Source of the DNA: CAYMDS01 sp964576705
GTDB lineage: Bacteria; Patescibacteriota; Microgenomatia; Levybacterales; UBA12049
Length of the DNA stretch: 54,362 bases
NCBI GenBank assembly: GCA_964576705.1
Contig: CAZNVI010000003.1
Location: 1-54,362 of the forward strand
Direction: 5' to 3'
Position 1 is the first letter of the stretch; every line of letters begins with the position of its first letter. Shown here piece by piece: positions 1 to 8,048 of this stretch. The notes beneath the pieces were generated by a model. The model was not told the DNA's origin, did not search any database, and was given only the letters and a program-made list of their open reading frames with translations. The translations under genes and the position numbers were made by a program.

Positions 1-2
1 TG

Positions 3-73
3 TGACCCGTAAGGGAATCGAACCCTTTTTAGCAGAATGAGAATCTGCTGTCCTACCGGTAGACGAACGGGCC
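3..73 (-). tRNA. tRNA-Glu (anticodon CTC)
   Basis: Read on the minus strand, the sequence folds as a complete cloverleaf. The acceptor arm GGCCCGT pairs with ACGGGTC, and there is a D-arm of the TCGTCTA type. The anticodon stem GCAGA/TCTGC encloses the loop TTCTCAT (anticodon CTC), followed by a 4-nt variable loop and a T-arm AAGGG-TTCGATT-CCCTT. The start GGCCCGTTCGTCTA is the classic bacterial tRNA-Glu start. The three bases after the acceptor stem read ACA, so a full CCA is not encoded within the window. Confidence 0.95.
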
Positions 74-196
74 AAGCACATGCCTATTTTACCTTATTTG
101 ATTTAGGATAACAAACAATATATACGCCTTAGACTTTGACCTCTTCGAGGCTGGATAGCCTCAAAATACCCCACCTCAACTGCCCTGAACATTTGG

Positions 197-208
197 TATA
201 ATACCCCC
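197..208 (+). promoter_or_regulatory. Leaderless extended -10 promoter
   Basis: TGGTATAAT has an extended -10 (TG-G) with the TATAAT hexamer at 197-202. The ATG at 209 follows after 6 nt, so the start codon should be the first transcribed base. No Shine-Dalgarno sequence is present. Confidence 0.75.
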
Positions 209-1582
209 ATGGCAAGACAGATCAAACAACATCAGACTAAGCCTAGAGCTAGCCTTAACGGAAAGCCTCTTGAGCATAAGCTCCCCCTTGAGGAGATGAG
301 TCATATAGTGGGCCAGGCAGCAGCCATACGGTTTTTTGACGAAAACTCAAAGGATGACTTTATGGCCATTAATGAAATCCTGAGAGCCAAACAAGTCAGA
401 AACTGGATGGATGACGCAGGTAGAATATCATGGCCAGATTACCAGGAGTGGGCAGGAATGCATACTATAAGATCATTTCTTTTCTCTGTTCATGATTCAA
501 GATTAGATAATCCTGTTGATATCAAAAAGATCAGAGGCTTTGTAAATATATATTCTGAGAGAGGTGAAAAATTCAGGGTAAAACGCATGGCGAAACTGGG
601 AATTATCAAGGATATTAAAGATAAACACTTCTTAGAGATCAGCATGGCTTTAAGGCCAATGATAGACGGTAAGGTCACTGGCTCAGGACTAATGTCTAGT
701 GCTTTAAGACAAAGCTGTCTTCAGGTTAGGTCATGGCTGAACTATCCTAAAGAATCAGATTTAGTAATTTTCGGATTTTTAGATTCTAGCAATAAAGCTT
801 CAATTAGAGCACTTGAGGCTGCAGGATTCATTAAAAAAGGCAAAGCTAAATACGACTCAACTACTGATGATGAATCACTTGTATACATTTTAAGCTGGCG
901 AAAACTTCAAAAAAAGGTAAAAGATAAACTTGAAAAAACCTTAAGGAACAAAATGAAAATAGTTATGGAGCCTCAAAAAACAGAGTCTCACTGTGGTCCA
1001 GCAGTAGTGAAAGCCCTATTCGGATTTAATAAAATTGAGATTAGTCAAGATGACGTCGTCAATGCTGCTAAGATAAAAACTACTATAATGAAAAAAGGCA
1101 TGAGACCTGATCAGATTGCGCTTGCAGTCAAAAGACTTGATCCCGATATGCAATTATTATATAAACAAAATACTTCAGGAAAGGATCTGGATAAACTAAT
1201 TCACGTACATAGATTACCAGTAGCTGTAAATTGGCAAGGATTGTTTTTCGATTCTGTAAAAGAAGAAAAAATAAAAAGAGGAAATGATGACCGTGGTCAC
1301 TATAGCGTAGCTATAGACATAGACACAAAAAAGGGAGAAATTGTAATTGATGATCCATACCATGAATATTTCAATAACCCAAGAGTTTTTTCATTCAGCT
1401 GGTTTAAAAAAAGATGGTATGACAACGATGAAATTATTCACCAAGTCACCAAAGAAAAAAGTATTTTAAAAACCAATAAACTGATTTTTGTGATAGTGCC
1501 TAAAAACCATAAACTTCCTGCAAGCTTAGGTCTTAAAAGAATAAATGACTTAAGTGAACTTGAAAAAGCGAACTTATCATAA
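209..1582 (+). CDS. GNAT acetyltransferase / C39-like peptidase fusion
   Basis: A 457-aa soluble two-domain protein. Residues about 100-230 resemble a GNAT N-acetyltransferase, including a typical late motif near 189-207 (SSNKASIRALEAAGF). The C-terminal half is a papain-fold C39-like cysteine peptidase. Candidate catalytic Cys262 lies in SHCGPAVV, His364 in GHYSVAID and Asp381/382 in IDDPYHE. Fusions of these two domains are known in other bacteria, where some neighbour ATP-grasp ligases; none is seen here. The substrate is unknown, with peptide or protein acetylation coupled to cleavage being only an inference. There is no signal peptide, so it is probably cytoplasmic. The start is fixed by a -10 box 6 nt upstream. 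Confidence 0.8.
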   Translation: MARQIKQHQTKPRASLNGKPLEHKLPLEEMSHIVGQAAAIRFFDENSKDDFMAINEILRAKQVRNWMDDAGRISWPDYQEWAGMHTIRSFLFSVHDSRLDNPVDIKKIRGFVNIYSERGEKFRVKRMAKLGIIKDIKDKHFLEISMALRPMIDGKVTGSGLMSSALRQSCLQVRSWLNYPKESDLVIFGFLDSSNKASIRALEAAGFIKKGKAKYDSTTDDESLVYILSWRKLQKKVKDKLEKTLRNKMKIVMEPQKTESHCGPAVVKALFGFNKIEISQDDVVNAAKIKTTIMKKGMRPDQIALAVKRLDPDMQLLYKQNTSGKDLDKLIHVHRLPVAVNWQGLFFDSVKEEKIKRGNDDRGHYSVAIDIDTKKGEIVIDDPYHEYFNNPRVFSFSWFKKRWYDNDEIIHQVTKEKSILKTNKLIFVIVPKNHKLPASLGLKRINDLSELEKANLS

Positions 1583-1618
1583 TCTAAAGCTACTGTTTTT
1601 TCGGTATCCACATTGCTG

Positions 1619-1633
1619 TGCTATAATTTTTAG
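1619..1633 (+). promoter_or_regulatory. Leaderless extended -10 promoter
   Basis: TGCTATAAT is an extended -10 with the hexamer at 1622-1627, followed by 6 nt and an ATG at 1634. It has the same geometry as the promoter of the preceding gene. Confidence 0.7.
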
Positions 1634-1798
1634 ATGGACTTAAAATCGAAACTTATATTGGTAGGTTTACTATCGATGTTGCTTTTTATATTACAGTCAG
1701 GAAGCACAATCGCTTCACAAAATAAAAGGACACCTATGGATACTAAGATCACGCCTTCCCCCAAACCCCAAATCTACGCCCGATCAAATGATAGATAA
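1634..1798 (+). CDS. Small secreted or membrane-anchored peptide (54 aa)
   Basis: A short open frame starts 6 nt after a consensus extended -10 box. It encodes a typical export signal: a charged start (MDLKSK), then a hydrophobic stretch at about 7-21 and an SGSTIAS cleavage-like region. A short polar, Pro- and Lys-rich tail (TPSPKPQ) follows. The mature part would be about 26 residues. It ends 2 nt before the stop of the convergent downstream gene. No family is recognised. Support comes from the promoter geometry plus an intact signal sequence; a tail of this kind resembles a peptide or a very short surface protein. Confidence 0.6.
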   Translation: MDLKSKLILVGLLSMLLFILQSGSTIASQNKRTPMDTKITPSPKPQIYARSNDR

Positions 1799-1800
1799 AT

Positions 1801-2646
1801 TCACTTAAAAACGTCAAAATATTTACCCGAACAACTTCCGCTTATATACATTTCCGTATGCTTAGCTTGCCCTTTTATATCACTAGCTAAATAGATCGAA
1901 AAGTCACCTTTGTTTAATTTTTCGAATACTCTTACTAAGTCATTGGTATTACTAAAAATACAGACACCGCTGGTATTTTCAAGTTTTTTAATAGGAGCAA
2001 GAATCGGATCGAGTAAATCCTCGGGTACTCCCACAGGAAGCGTGTATGATATTTTCCCTTGATTGATATCCAACTTACAACCGGTATCCATCTTTTCGAT
2101 TCTATAAGATACAGTACTTTCCGTTTTAATTCCGGATGCATCAATGGAATTTATCATTTTTATAGAAGACGTTTTGCAAGTTTTGCTATTATTAATAAAG
2201 CATTCCAGCTTAGGATGACTTCCTGTAGCCTTACCCGAAAGGTTGATGACGAAGTTTTCAGTCCCGCAGTCTCCGCCTTGTATACTACTCAAAGTAGGTA
2301 TTTCAGCTTTATGACTGATGGTTGCTTCGTCTATATACGAACCTGGAGATGGCGTAAGCTGGTCTGGAATTGTACTTAAATTATTACGAACCGAATAAGA
2401 TACTGCTATATATAAACCGGTAAATATTAATACTGAAATTGCCAAAATCAATATTAAAATGTTTTTTCGTGTGATACGCGAAAAAAAATTCTTTTTTGAC
2501 TCAGCATCATGTCGGGAGTTATTAAAAACTTCGGCTATGTCCTGTTCCTTCCAGCCTTCAGAAAGTAATACTTTCTTAATCTCATCTTGGTTTTTACCTA
2601 ATTTACGTTCTTTAGAAATATAATCGTGCAGTTCTTCGGTTACCAT
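1801..2646 (-). CDS. Membrane-anchored protein, UBA-like N-terminus, exported domain
   Basis: A 281-aa protein. Residues 1-40 form a helical motif (ISKERKLGKNQDEIKKVLL then GW) that looks like a small UBA/SHOCT-type module, common at the N-terminus of Patescibacterial membrane proteins. One transmembrane helix follows at about 60-85. The remaining roughly 190 residues would be outside and carry several Cys (GGDCGTE, LECFINNSKTCKTSS, TGCKLDI, GVCIF, GSCSGKYF), suggesting disulfides. No enzyme motif is recognised. It lies 14 nt downstream of the beta-CASP RNase gene and is probably co-transcribed. No clear Shine-Dalgarno sequence is seen. Confidence 0.7.
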   Translation of the reverse strand: MVTEELHDYISKERKLGKNQDEIKKVLLSEGWKEQDIAEVFNNSRHDAESKKNFFSRITRKNILILILAISVLIFTGLYIAVSYSVRNNLSTIPDQLTPSPGSYIDEATISHKAEIPTLSSIQGGDCGTENFVINLSGKATGSHPKLECFINNSKTCKTSSIKMINSIDASGIKTESTVSYRIEKMDTGCKLDINQGKISYTLPVGVPEDLLDPILAPIKKLENTSGVCIFSNTNDLVRVFEKLNKGDFSIYLASDIKGQAKHTEMYISGSCSGKYFDVFK

Positions 2647-2660
2647 AATTAAATTTGAGG

Positions 2661-4004
2661 TTAAAATGTATACGTCCGCCCGTTTTCAGGCAAGACTACA
2701 TCCTTAATTTCCAAATTCTCTTTTATTTTTCCTCCTAAAATTTCCCTCTGATTCTTCTCTCCGTGAGTCAAAAATACTTTCTTTACTCCTTTTATGTACG
2801 ACAACCACTTAATTAATCTATGCTGGTCCGCATGAGAGCTCAGTGTTTTAATCTCAGTTATATGCGCATTAACATGTATTTGTATTCCTTCCACATATAC
2901 GTTTTTTTTGCCTTCTAAAATTTTCCTACCTAAAGTTTCCTCAGCCTGATACCCGACGAATAGTACCCTAGTTTTATTATCTGAAAGATAATTTAAGGCA
3001 TGATGTAAAATCCTGCCTCCGGACATCATCCCTGACCCTGCGATAATCACTTTGGGATTTTCCCTGCTTAAGATCTCCCTACTGTCTCTACTGTCATCAG
3101 TAATATTCAATCCTTCGAAATTAAACGGAATACCGGAATGGCTTCGAATTTCATCATTTTGGAAATTTTTAAAATGCAGATAAGGCAAGGTCGCATTAAT
3201 ACCCATAGGGCTATCTAAAAATACTTGCGTGTCCTCTTTTATTTTCCCATCTTTTTTAAGATGGTGAATTATATGCATAACCTCTTGCGTCCGCTCGATA
3301 GCAAACACCGGTATAAGCAAAACTCCGGCACTATCTTCAATAACATTAATCTCGTTTTGAATAATCTCTTCCGGATTTTCTTCCGGATGGTCCGAATCGC
3401 CATATGTCGACTCCATTACTACATAATCTGCATTATCAATGTATCGTGTAGGCTTGACTATAGATTGCGGGGTATTGCCTAAGTCTCCACTGAAAACAAT
3501 TTTTTTATTGTTGCTCTTCTCAGTTACCTCAATACTGGCAGAACCCAGTATGTGGCCAGCATCACGGAATACTACCTTAAAACTACCGGTATCAATTTCA
3601 GTATCATAATTTACCGTTTTAATCATTTTCATAGTTTTCCAAACTAAATCAGTGGTATATAATGGATTTTTTGCGGAATCCTTCATAGCAATTCTTGCTG
3701 AATCCATAAGAATAATCTCAACTAGTTCTTTTGTCGGATCAGTCATATATATGCTTCCGAAGTAGCCTCCATAAATAAGCAAAGGCAATCTCCCGCTATG
3801 ATCCAAATGTGCGTGAGTAAGGAATACGCCTTGCAACGACGATGCTTGAAAGGAGAGTAAATCGTAGTTTTTTTTCTCAATTTCAGGACTTCCCTGAAAC
3901 ATTCCGAAATCGATGAGGATCTGGTTACCGTCATCGCTTGTAAGAATATATCCTGACCCGGTTACTTCATCACTTCCGGAACCGATAACCTCTATACTTT
4001 TCAT
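2661..4004 (-). CDS. MBL-fold beta-CASP RNA exo/endonuclease
   Basis: A 447-aa protein of the metallo-beta-lactamase/beta-CASP family (CPSF/Ysh1-like; bacterial relatives include TTHA0252-type RNases). The metal motif HAHLDH is at residues 64-69, a further His is in DAGHILGS, and the Asp is in SGDLGN. The beta-CASP part has PVFAIERTQE and SGMMSGGR, with C-terminal His motifs SSHAD and THGE. It is expected to process or degrade RNA in the cytoplasm. A TTG lies four codons upstream, but the ATG at 4004 fits the family start better. The upstream region runs into an assembly gap, so the promoter is only partly visible. Confidence 0.9.
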   Translation of the reverse strand: MKSIEVIGSGSDEVTGSGYILTSDDGNQILIDFGMFQGSPEIEKKNYDLLSFQASSLQGVFLTHAHLDHSGRLPLLIYGGYFGSIYMTDPTKELVEIILMDSARIAMKDSAKNPLYTTDLVWKTMKMIKTVNYDTEIDTGSFKVVFRDAGHILGSASIEVTEKSNNKKIVFSGDLGNTPQSIVKPTRYIDNADYVVMESTYGDSDHPEENPEEIIQNEINVIEDSAGVLLIPVFAIERTQEVMHIIHHLKKDGKIKEDTQVFLDSPMGINATLPYLHFKNFQNDEIRSHSGIPFNFEGLNITDDSRDSREILSRENPKVIIAGSGMMSGGRILHHALNYLSDNKTRVLFVGYQAEETLGRKILEGKKNVYVEGIQIHVNAHITEIKTLSSHADQHRLIKWLSYIKGVKKVFLTHGEKNQREILGGKIKENLEIKDVVLPENGRTYTF

Positions 4005-4040
4005 GGTTCGATACAATAAAACTCATTCTTCGACTGCGCT

Positions 4041-4140
4041 NNNNNNNNNNNNNNNNNNNNNNNNNNNNNNNNNNNNNNNNNNNNNNNNNNNNNNNNNNNN
4101 NNNNNNNNNNNNNNNNNNNNNNNNNNNNNNNNNNNNNNNN
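4041..4140. other. Assembly gap (100 N)
   Basis: Exactly 100 unresolved bases; a standard scaffold placeholder, so the real distance is unknown. It lies between the divergent RNase gene and the membrane-protein gene at 4183. Confidence 0.99.
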
Positions 4141-4167
4141 GATCATGACTTACAGTATAATTTAGTA

Positions 4168-4182
4168 TGATATACTTTATCA
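4168..4182 (+). promoter_or_regulatory. Leaderless extended -10 promoter
   Basis: TGATATACT (hexamer 4171-4176) lies 6 nt before the ATG at 4183. A second TATAAT is present at 4155-4160. Confidence 0.65.
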
Positions 4183-4548
4183 ATGTATCAGATAGTACTT
4201 GTTACGCACCTAATCGGAACATTTATACTATTTTTCCTGATTTGCCAAACAATCCTCGCCTTTAAAAAAGACAACGTCGATATTTATATTAATCTAGCAG
4301 TACGAATAGCCATAATTACAGGCTTACAATTACTAACAGGGGCTATCCTTACTATTATTTCGCTGTCTGAGGCGAATCTCACTATGTATTGTAGTAAAAT
4401 AGGCTTGTATATCGGAGTTATACTGACAACAGAATATATATTATATAAAAAAGCACGTAAGAAGAATATCTTGTTCCCGATAAAAACAGTTGCGATACCT
4501 ATTGCAATAGGCTTAGCCTCTAATATTGCATTTATTGTTATAATTTGA
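4183..4548 (+). CDS. Four-helix integral membrane protein, unknown function
   Basis: A 121-aa very hydrophobic protein with four predicted transmembrane segments, roughly residues 2-24, 36-58, 69-87 and 96-120. They are joined by short loops, with a positive patch YKKARKKN before the last helix that would be cytoplasmic. The topology resembles small CopD- or DUF-type four-helix membrane proteins, but no diagnostic motif is visible. The start is supported by TATACT 6 nt upstream. The gene stands alone between an assembly gap and a convergent NUDIX gene. Confidence 0.65.
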   Translation: MYQIVLVTHLIGTFILFFLICQTILAFKKDNVDIYINLAVRIAIITGLQLLTGAILTIISLSEANLTMYCSKIGLYIGVILTTEYILYKKARKKNILFPIKTVAIPIAIGLASNIAFIVII

Positions 4549-4591
4549 CTAAAGCTTAAAAATTCTTTTTACTATTTACGAGGTCTAAAAT

Positions 4592-5041
4592 TCAATTAGA
4601 AGAATTTAACGGGTTAGTAAGATATGCTTCTTTTGCTTCGATATCTTTAAGTATGTAATTAAGAGGGGATTCACTATCTTTCGTGTCAATCAAATTTATC
4701 TTATTCAAATCCACCCATCTATAATCCTCATGGTCTTTTGTTAAAATTACTTTTTCATCATCTATTAAATCACATTCGTAAGTAATTCTGACGATATCTG
4801 CTGTAGCGTCATGGTTTTCATGTGTAATCACTGAAAGCGGCCTTAACGCTTTTACTATTAGTCCTGTTTCCTCAAGCACTTCCCGTTCTATAGATTCTTC
4901 TGGCCTTTCTCCTGAATCCATACCGCCACCAGGCAGCTCCCATCTCCCCGGAAAAGTGTCTCTCTTCGCCCGTTTAAGAATCAGAATTTGATTTTCTGAG
5001 TTTTTAATTAACGCAAATGTAGCAACTAAAATAGTTTTCAT
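4592..5041 (-). CDS. NUDIX hydrolase
   Basis: A 149-aa single-domain NUDIX protein. The Nudix box is intact around residues 38-60: GGGMDSGERPEE, then the REVLEETGL end with the metal-binding Glu residues. Such proteins hydrolyse nucleoside diphosphates linked to another moiety; the substrate (oxidised dNTP, nucleotide sugar or other) cannot be told from the sequence. It is cytoplasmic and monocistronic, divergent from the gene at 5248. It is one of three NUDIX genes in the window. Confidence 0.92.
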   Translation of the reverse strand: MKTILVATFALIKNSENQILILKRAKRDTFPGRWELPGGGMDSGERPEESIEREVLEETGLIVKALRPLSVITHENHDATADIVRITYECDLIDDEKVILTKDHEDYRWVDLNKINLIDTKDSESPLNYILKDIEAKEAYLTNPLNSSN

Positions 5042-5091
5042 ACTTTATTTAATTGATTTATGGCCAAACAATAGTGGCTTAGGATTACCGG

Positions 5092-5139
5092 GCAGTTCCT
5101 AAAAAGGTTATTTTGCTCAAGTAATGTCAGGAGAACTGC
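5092..5139. repeat. Inverted repeat in divergent intergenic region
   Basis: Arms GCAGTTC (5092-5098) and GAACTGC (5133-5139), extended by CCT/AGG with a bulge, enclose about 34 nt. The 206-nt region between divergent genes holds no further open frame. Function is unknown; a small RNA or operator is possible. Confidence 0.35.
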
Positions 5140-5234
5140 TAAAGAAGAATATATATTATCACATCTCGTGAAAAAAATACAGCTATACACTACAAGAAAT
5201 ATAGCCAATGTTCCAAATCATACATCAATTACGC

Positions 5235-5247
5235 TATAATACCCTCC
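5235..5247 (+). promoter_or_regulatory. Near-leaderless promoter
   Basis: TATAAT at 5235-5240 lies 7 nt before the ATG at 5248, with no Shine-Dalgarno sequence. Confidence 0.7.
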
Positions 5248-6549
5248 ATGAAATACCAAAAACAAAAGTTACTACGGATAACTAATAAGATACTCCGTAC
5301 ACAAAGAGTTACTCCTGACGAGACAAATGTACTTTTATCTTTTGATAAAAACCCGCATGATTCAAAAAATGTAAAATTTCTTAAACATGTAGCCCTGCCA
5401 ATGTCTCTGGTTATCGGATTCTTCTTCGCCGCATTTCCGGATGTATTTATTGCTATCTCTACCACCTTACCAAGTTGGACTAATATGTCTCCTGAGATAC
5501 TGGCTGGTGTTGATTATTATTGGGATATCATCGGAGAACCAGTCGGAAAAACGAATATAATCTTTCATATTCCTAATATAATTCTATACTCGTTCGGTAT
5601 TATAGGTATAAAAAAAATTATTGATTCTATAGATAGAAAAACTTGGATAGATAAAGTTACAGAGGCACAATCCAAACTGAAAGAACATATACGACAAGGA
5701 ACATTATCTTATGAGATGAAAAAGGGACATTCGTTACTGTTTGTAGGCAAAGGAGATTTTATCGGCATGCAATACACTTTAGATCAAGCACCTTCAAACA
5801 CTATGACTATCTCAGAAATTAAACCAAAATACACTGATGTATGGAGTTATTATGATTCAAACACATTGTACGAAGATTTAAAAAAAGTTTTCATTTTATC
5901 GGATGCAGAAACTGCCGGAGAATATACATTTTTTCCAGTTAATGATGACCAAATTTTTCTTCCCGGTGAAAAAGCATATGATCTTTCGCCTCATAAACTG
6001 GATATCTTATGCCAAAATATACGCACTATTGAAAAAGAGATGGGTTGGAACCCAAAAAGAATCATTATCGTCGGTGATAGATTCCATAAAAGCTATGTAC
6101 GCTCTGAAGATTATAAGAAAATGATTCCTAATAGCTCTGACACTATTTCACTTATAACAATTTCAAAAAAATACAAAAAGGTTTCAGTTCTCGATCCCTC
6201 AGATATTATACTGGATGCGATAATAAAGATTGCCAAAGGTCGAAAAATTGTCTTTAGAGCAACGAAAGAAGGAATAAATGAATACAAAGAAAGGTTTTAC
6301 AAGAGACTGAAGTTACTCGGCTATAAGGAAAAAACCGGTACAAAAGGCATATTGACCATAGGATATGATCTTTTTGAGGACCAAACTGAACAACAGACCC
6401 TTTCACGAGCCATTGATGATTACCTTCCAGTGGTGTTATCTAAAAATGTCTATGATGCACTAATAAGAAATGGGTATAAACCGGATGAGTTTCTGTATGC
6501 GCCTGAATTAGTTCTTAATGCTTTCGCTAAAGAAGCATCGGAACAATAA
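5248..6549 (+). CDS. Membrane protein with large cytoplasmic domain, unknown
   Basis: A 433-aa protein. Two hydrophobic helices are visible: about residues 47-70 (ALPMSLVIGFFFAAFP) and 104-126 (NIIFHIPNIILYSFGIIGIK). Roughly 300 hydrophilic residues follow with no export features beyond that. The C-terminal part has a mixed alpha/beta pattern (RIIIVGDRFHKSYV, KIVFRATKEG, GILTIGYDLF) but no recognisable catalytic motif. Start chosen from the -10 box 7 nt upstream. It is monocistronic. Possibly Patescibacteria-specific; no function is proposed. Confidence 0.7.
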   Translation: MKYQKQKLLRITNKILRTQRVTPDETNVLLSFDKNPHDSKNVKFLKHVALPMSLVIGFFFAAFPDVFIAISTTLPSWTNMSPEILAGVDYYWDIIGEPVGKTNIIFHIPNIILYSFGIIGIKKIIDSIDRKTWIDKVTEAQSKLKEHIRQGTLSYEMKKGHSLLFVGKGDFIGMQYTLDQAPSNTMTISEIKPKYTDVWSYYDSNTLYEDLKKVFILSDAETAGEYTFFPVNDDQIFLPGEKAYDLSPHKLDILCQNIRTIEKEMGWNPKRIIIVGDRFHKSYVRSEDYKKMIPNSSDTISLITISKKYKKVSVLDPSDIILDAIIKIAKGRKIVFRATKEGINEYKERFYKRLKLLGYKEKTGTKGILTIGYDLFEDQTEQQTLSRAIDDYLPVVLSKNVYDALIRNGYKPDEFLYAPELVLNAFAKEASEQ

Positions 6550-6619
6550 GTTAAAGAACGGTATCACGCGTAGCACGAGTACTACTGGTACCAAGAGCTT
6601 TTCTTCTAAGAAACTATAA

Positions 6620-6634
6620 TGATAAGATTAAATC
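6620..6634 (+). promoter_or_regulatory. Leaderless extended -10 promoter
   Basis: TGATAAGAT (hexamer TAAGAT 6623-6628) ends 6 nt before an ATG at 6635. Hexamer and spacing are the same as at 53174-53179 and 29125-29130. A better hexamer, TATAAT, sits slightly upstream at 6615-6620. Confidence 0.5.
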
Positions 6635-6999
6635 ATGGATAAAACGGGAAAAGCTATCATAAACTTATCGTTTGGCAAAAGCTCCGTGATATATTACTAT
6701 TAACCTATCAATTAACCGCTAAATTACCAAGATCAGAAGAGTTTGGGTTGAGGTCGCAAATGAATAGGGCAGTTGTCTCATCCTTATCAACATTTGTAGA
6801 AGGGTATCTCAAAAAGAGTGTAAAAGAAAAACTCCACTTTATGGAAATTGCAGAAACTTCCCTCCTTGAGCTTGAAGCCCAAAGTGAGATTTGCCTCTTA
6901 CTAAACTACTGGACTGAAATAGAATACCAACAGTTTGATAAGAAACGTTCTGAGGCGAGCTACTTTCTTTACAAATATCGTTCAAAAATAAACTCGTGA
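6635..6999 (+). CDS. Four-helix bundle protein, needs -1 frameshift
   Basis: The 23S rRNA-intervening-sequence type four-helix bundle family (about 120 aa). From 6652 the frame encodes a full family match: SYHKLIVWQKLRD, KLPRSEEFGLRSQ, NRAVVS, EGYLKKS, then LLELEAQSEICLLL, ending in a TGA at 6997-6999. That frame has no ATG before a stop at 6640-6642. The ATG at 6635, set by a leaderless promoter, opens another frame (MDKTGK). The two frames join if the ribosome slips back one base at G GGA AAA (6646-6652), giving a 121-aa product of family length. Alternatives are a real frameshift mutation or a one-base assembly error. A shorter product could start at the TTG at 6748, but it would lack the first helix. 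Confidence 0.65.
6646..6652 (+). promoter_or_regulatory. Candidate -1 ribosomal frameshift heptamer
   Basis: G GGA AAA in phase with the ATG at 6635 (codons ACG-GGA-AAA) has the canonical X XXY YYZ form. Slipping -1 gives AGC-TAT-CAT, the start of the family-matching frame. Only a weak 4-bp hairpin (AAAC/GTTT) follows, so a stimulator is not obvious. Confidence 0.45.
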
Positions 7000-7023
7000 T
7001 ACCTGTGGTACTTGTGGTACTTT

Positions 7024-7617
7024 TCAGTTGATCCTCTTGTCTACCCCCTCATTCTCCCATGATTCCATGTATAACCTATGAGGCTCATATGGCATAGTAT
7101 TTTTCTGAAAATTACTAACTGCGGTATTTGTAATATCTACGGCGTATCTTTTCTTATTAAACGATACTGCAATATCTGATATTTCACATCCCAACTGCAT
7201 TGCCAACTCTTGACGGAAGTACTCCCAATTAACCGTATCTGATGATGAAATAATATCTATAGAGAATTCTAAAAATAGAGGGTATTTACGTACACTCCTA
7301 ACAGCAACATAGATTTCATCTGCCTGAAACACTTCTTCTATTAAAGACGAGATTAATAAAAACTTACTCTTTTTATGAAGCATCCTCTCACCTAAGTTAA
7401 TCAATAATAAACCAATAAATTTATATAAATATTTTAACCTGGTTTTAGCACTTTTCACCCATACCGTTTTAAGTAATTTATCAATTAACCTACTACCTGC
7501 TTCTTTCAGTACCTGACGTAGATCTACTGATAGTATGTCGGCAATATTTAAAGTATTATTTTTATTCCGATTTAATTGCGGTTTATGAGAAGATCTCTTT
7601 AGTTTTTTCTTTTTCAT
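7024..7617 (-). CDS. Hypothetical protein (197 aa)
   Basis: A soluble protein with a very basic N-terminus (MKKKKLKRSSHK). A helical middle follows (residues 30-95), then a C-terminal alpha/beta part containing EIYVAVRSVRKYPLFLEFS. There is one moderately hydrophobic stretch (KFIGLLLINLGERML) but no confident membrane helix. The basic N-terminus could bind nucleic acid or the membrane surface; this is inference. The start at 7617 has TAGTAT 6 nt upstream in an extended TGA context. No family is recognised. Confidence 0.6.
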   Translation of the reverse strand: MKKKKLKRSSHKPQLNRNKNNTLNIADILSVDLRQVLKEAGSRLIDKLLKTVWVKSAKTRLKYLYKFIGLLLINLGERMLHKKSKFLLISSLIEEVFQADEIYVAVRSVRKYPLFLEFSIDIISSSDTVNWEYFRQELAMQLGCEISDIAVSFNKKRYAVDITNTAVSNFQKNTMPYEPHRLYMESWENEGVDKRIN

Positions 7618-7658
7618 CAAAACATACTATCACAACAGTTAAAAATATCCAATAATAA

Positions 7659-7698
7659 AATAACGGAAGACCGAGTTCCCTCAATATCTTCCGTTATT
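7659..7698 (-). terminator. Intrinsic terminator of the RRM gene
   Basis: A perfect 12-bp stem, AATAACGGAAGA / TCTTCCGTTATT, with a 16-nt loop. On the minus strand it is followed by TTATTATT. It lies 18 nt downstream of the RRM stop codon. Confidence 0.8.
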
Positions 7699-7715
7699 AA
7701 GAAATTAAAAAAGAT

Positions 7716-8048
7716 TTAATAATCTCTTCTATTATTATTTCTTCTGTCGTTATAACCACCTGATCTACCGCCACCTGAGAAATTTCTTGGTCCGCGATCT
7801 TCTTGTGGTTTGGCTTCAGAAACATTAATGTTTCTTCCATCCAAATCTTTTCCGTTCAATTCTTGGATTGCTTTTTCTTTTTCTTCCGGTGTGCTCATTT
7901 CTACAAATCCAAAACCTCTTGATTTCTGTGTTTCTCGATCTCTAATGACTTTTGCTGAAACTACTGTTCCAACTGAAGAAAAAAATTGTCCAAGGGACTC
8001 ATCTGTGGTTGCCCAAGCGAGACTACCTACGAATAATTTTGTATTCAT
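7716..8048 (-). CDS. RRM-domain RNA-binding protein
   Basis: A 110-aa protein. A single RNA recognition motif occupies residues 3-80, with RNP2 KLFVGSL and RNP1 SRGFGFVEM intact. A Gly/Arg/Asn-rich tail (SGGGRSGGYNDRR) follows. Bacterial proteins of this type (cyanobacterial Rbp-like) bind single-stranded RNA and are often cold- or stress-responsive. The gene has a strong Shine-Dalgarno sequence (AAAGGAGGA) 9 nt before the ATG and a long leader. It is followed by an intrinsic terminator and is monocistronic. The well-defined leader contrasts with the leaderless genes around it. Confidence 0.93.
   Translation of the reverse strand: MNTKLFVGSLAWATTDESLGQFFSSVGTVVSAKVIRDRETQKSRGFGFVEMSTPEEKEKAIQELNGKDLDGRNINVSEAKPQEDRGPRNFSGGGRSGGYNDRRNNNRRDY

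Noticed and set aside
147..162. Small hairpin GAGGCT-GGAT-AGCCTC as a terminator
   Set aside because: A perfect 6-bp stem but no U-run follows, and it lies upstream of a plus-strand promoter and the 5' end of the tRNA gene, where no terminator is needed.
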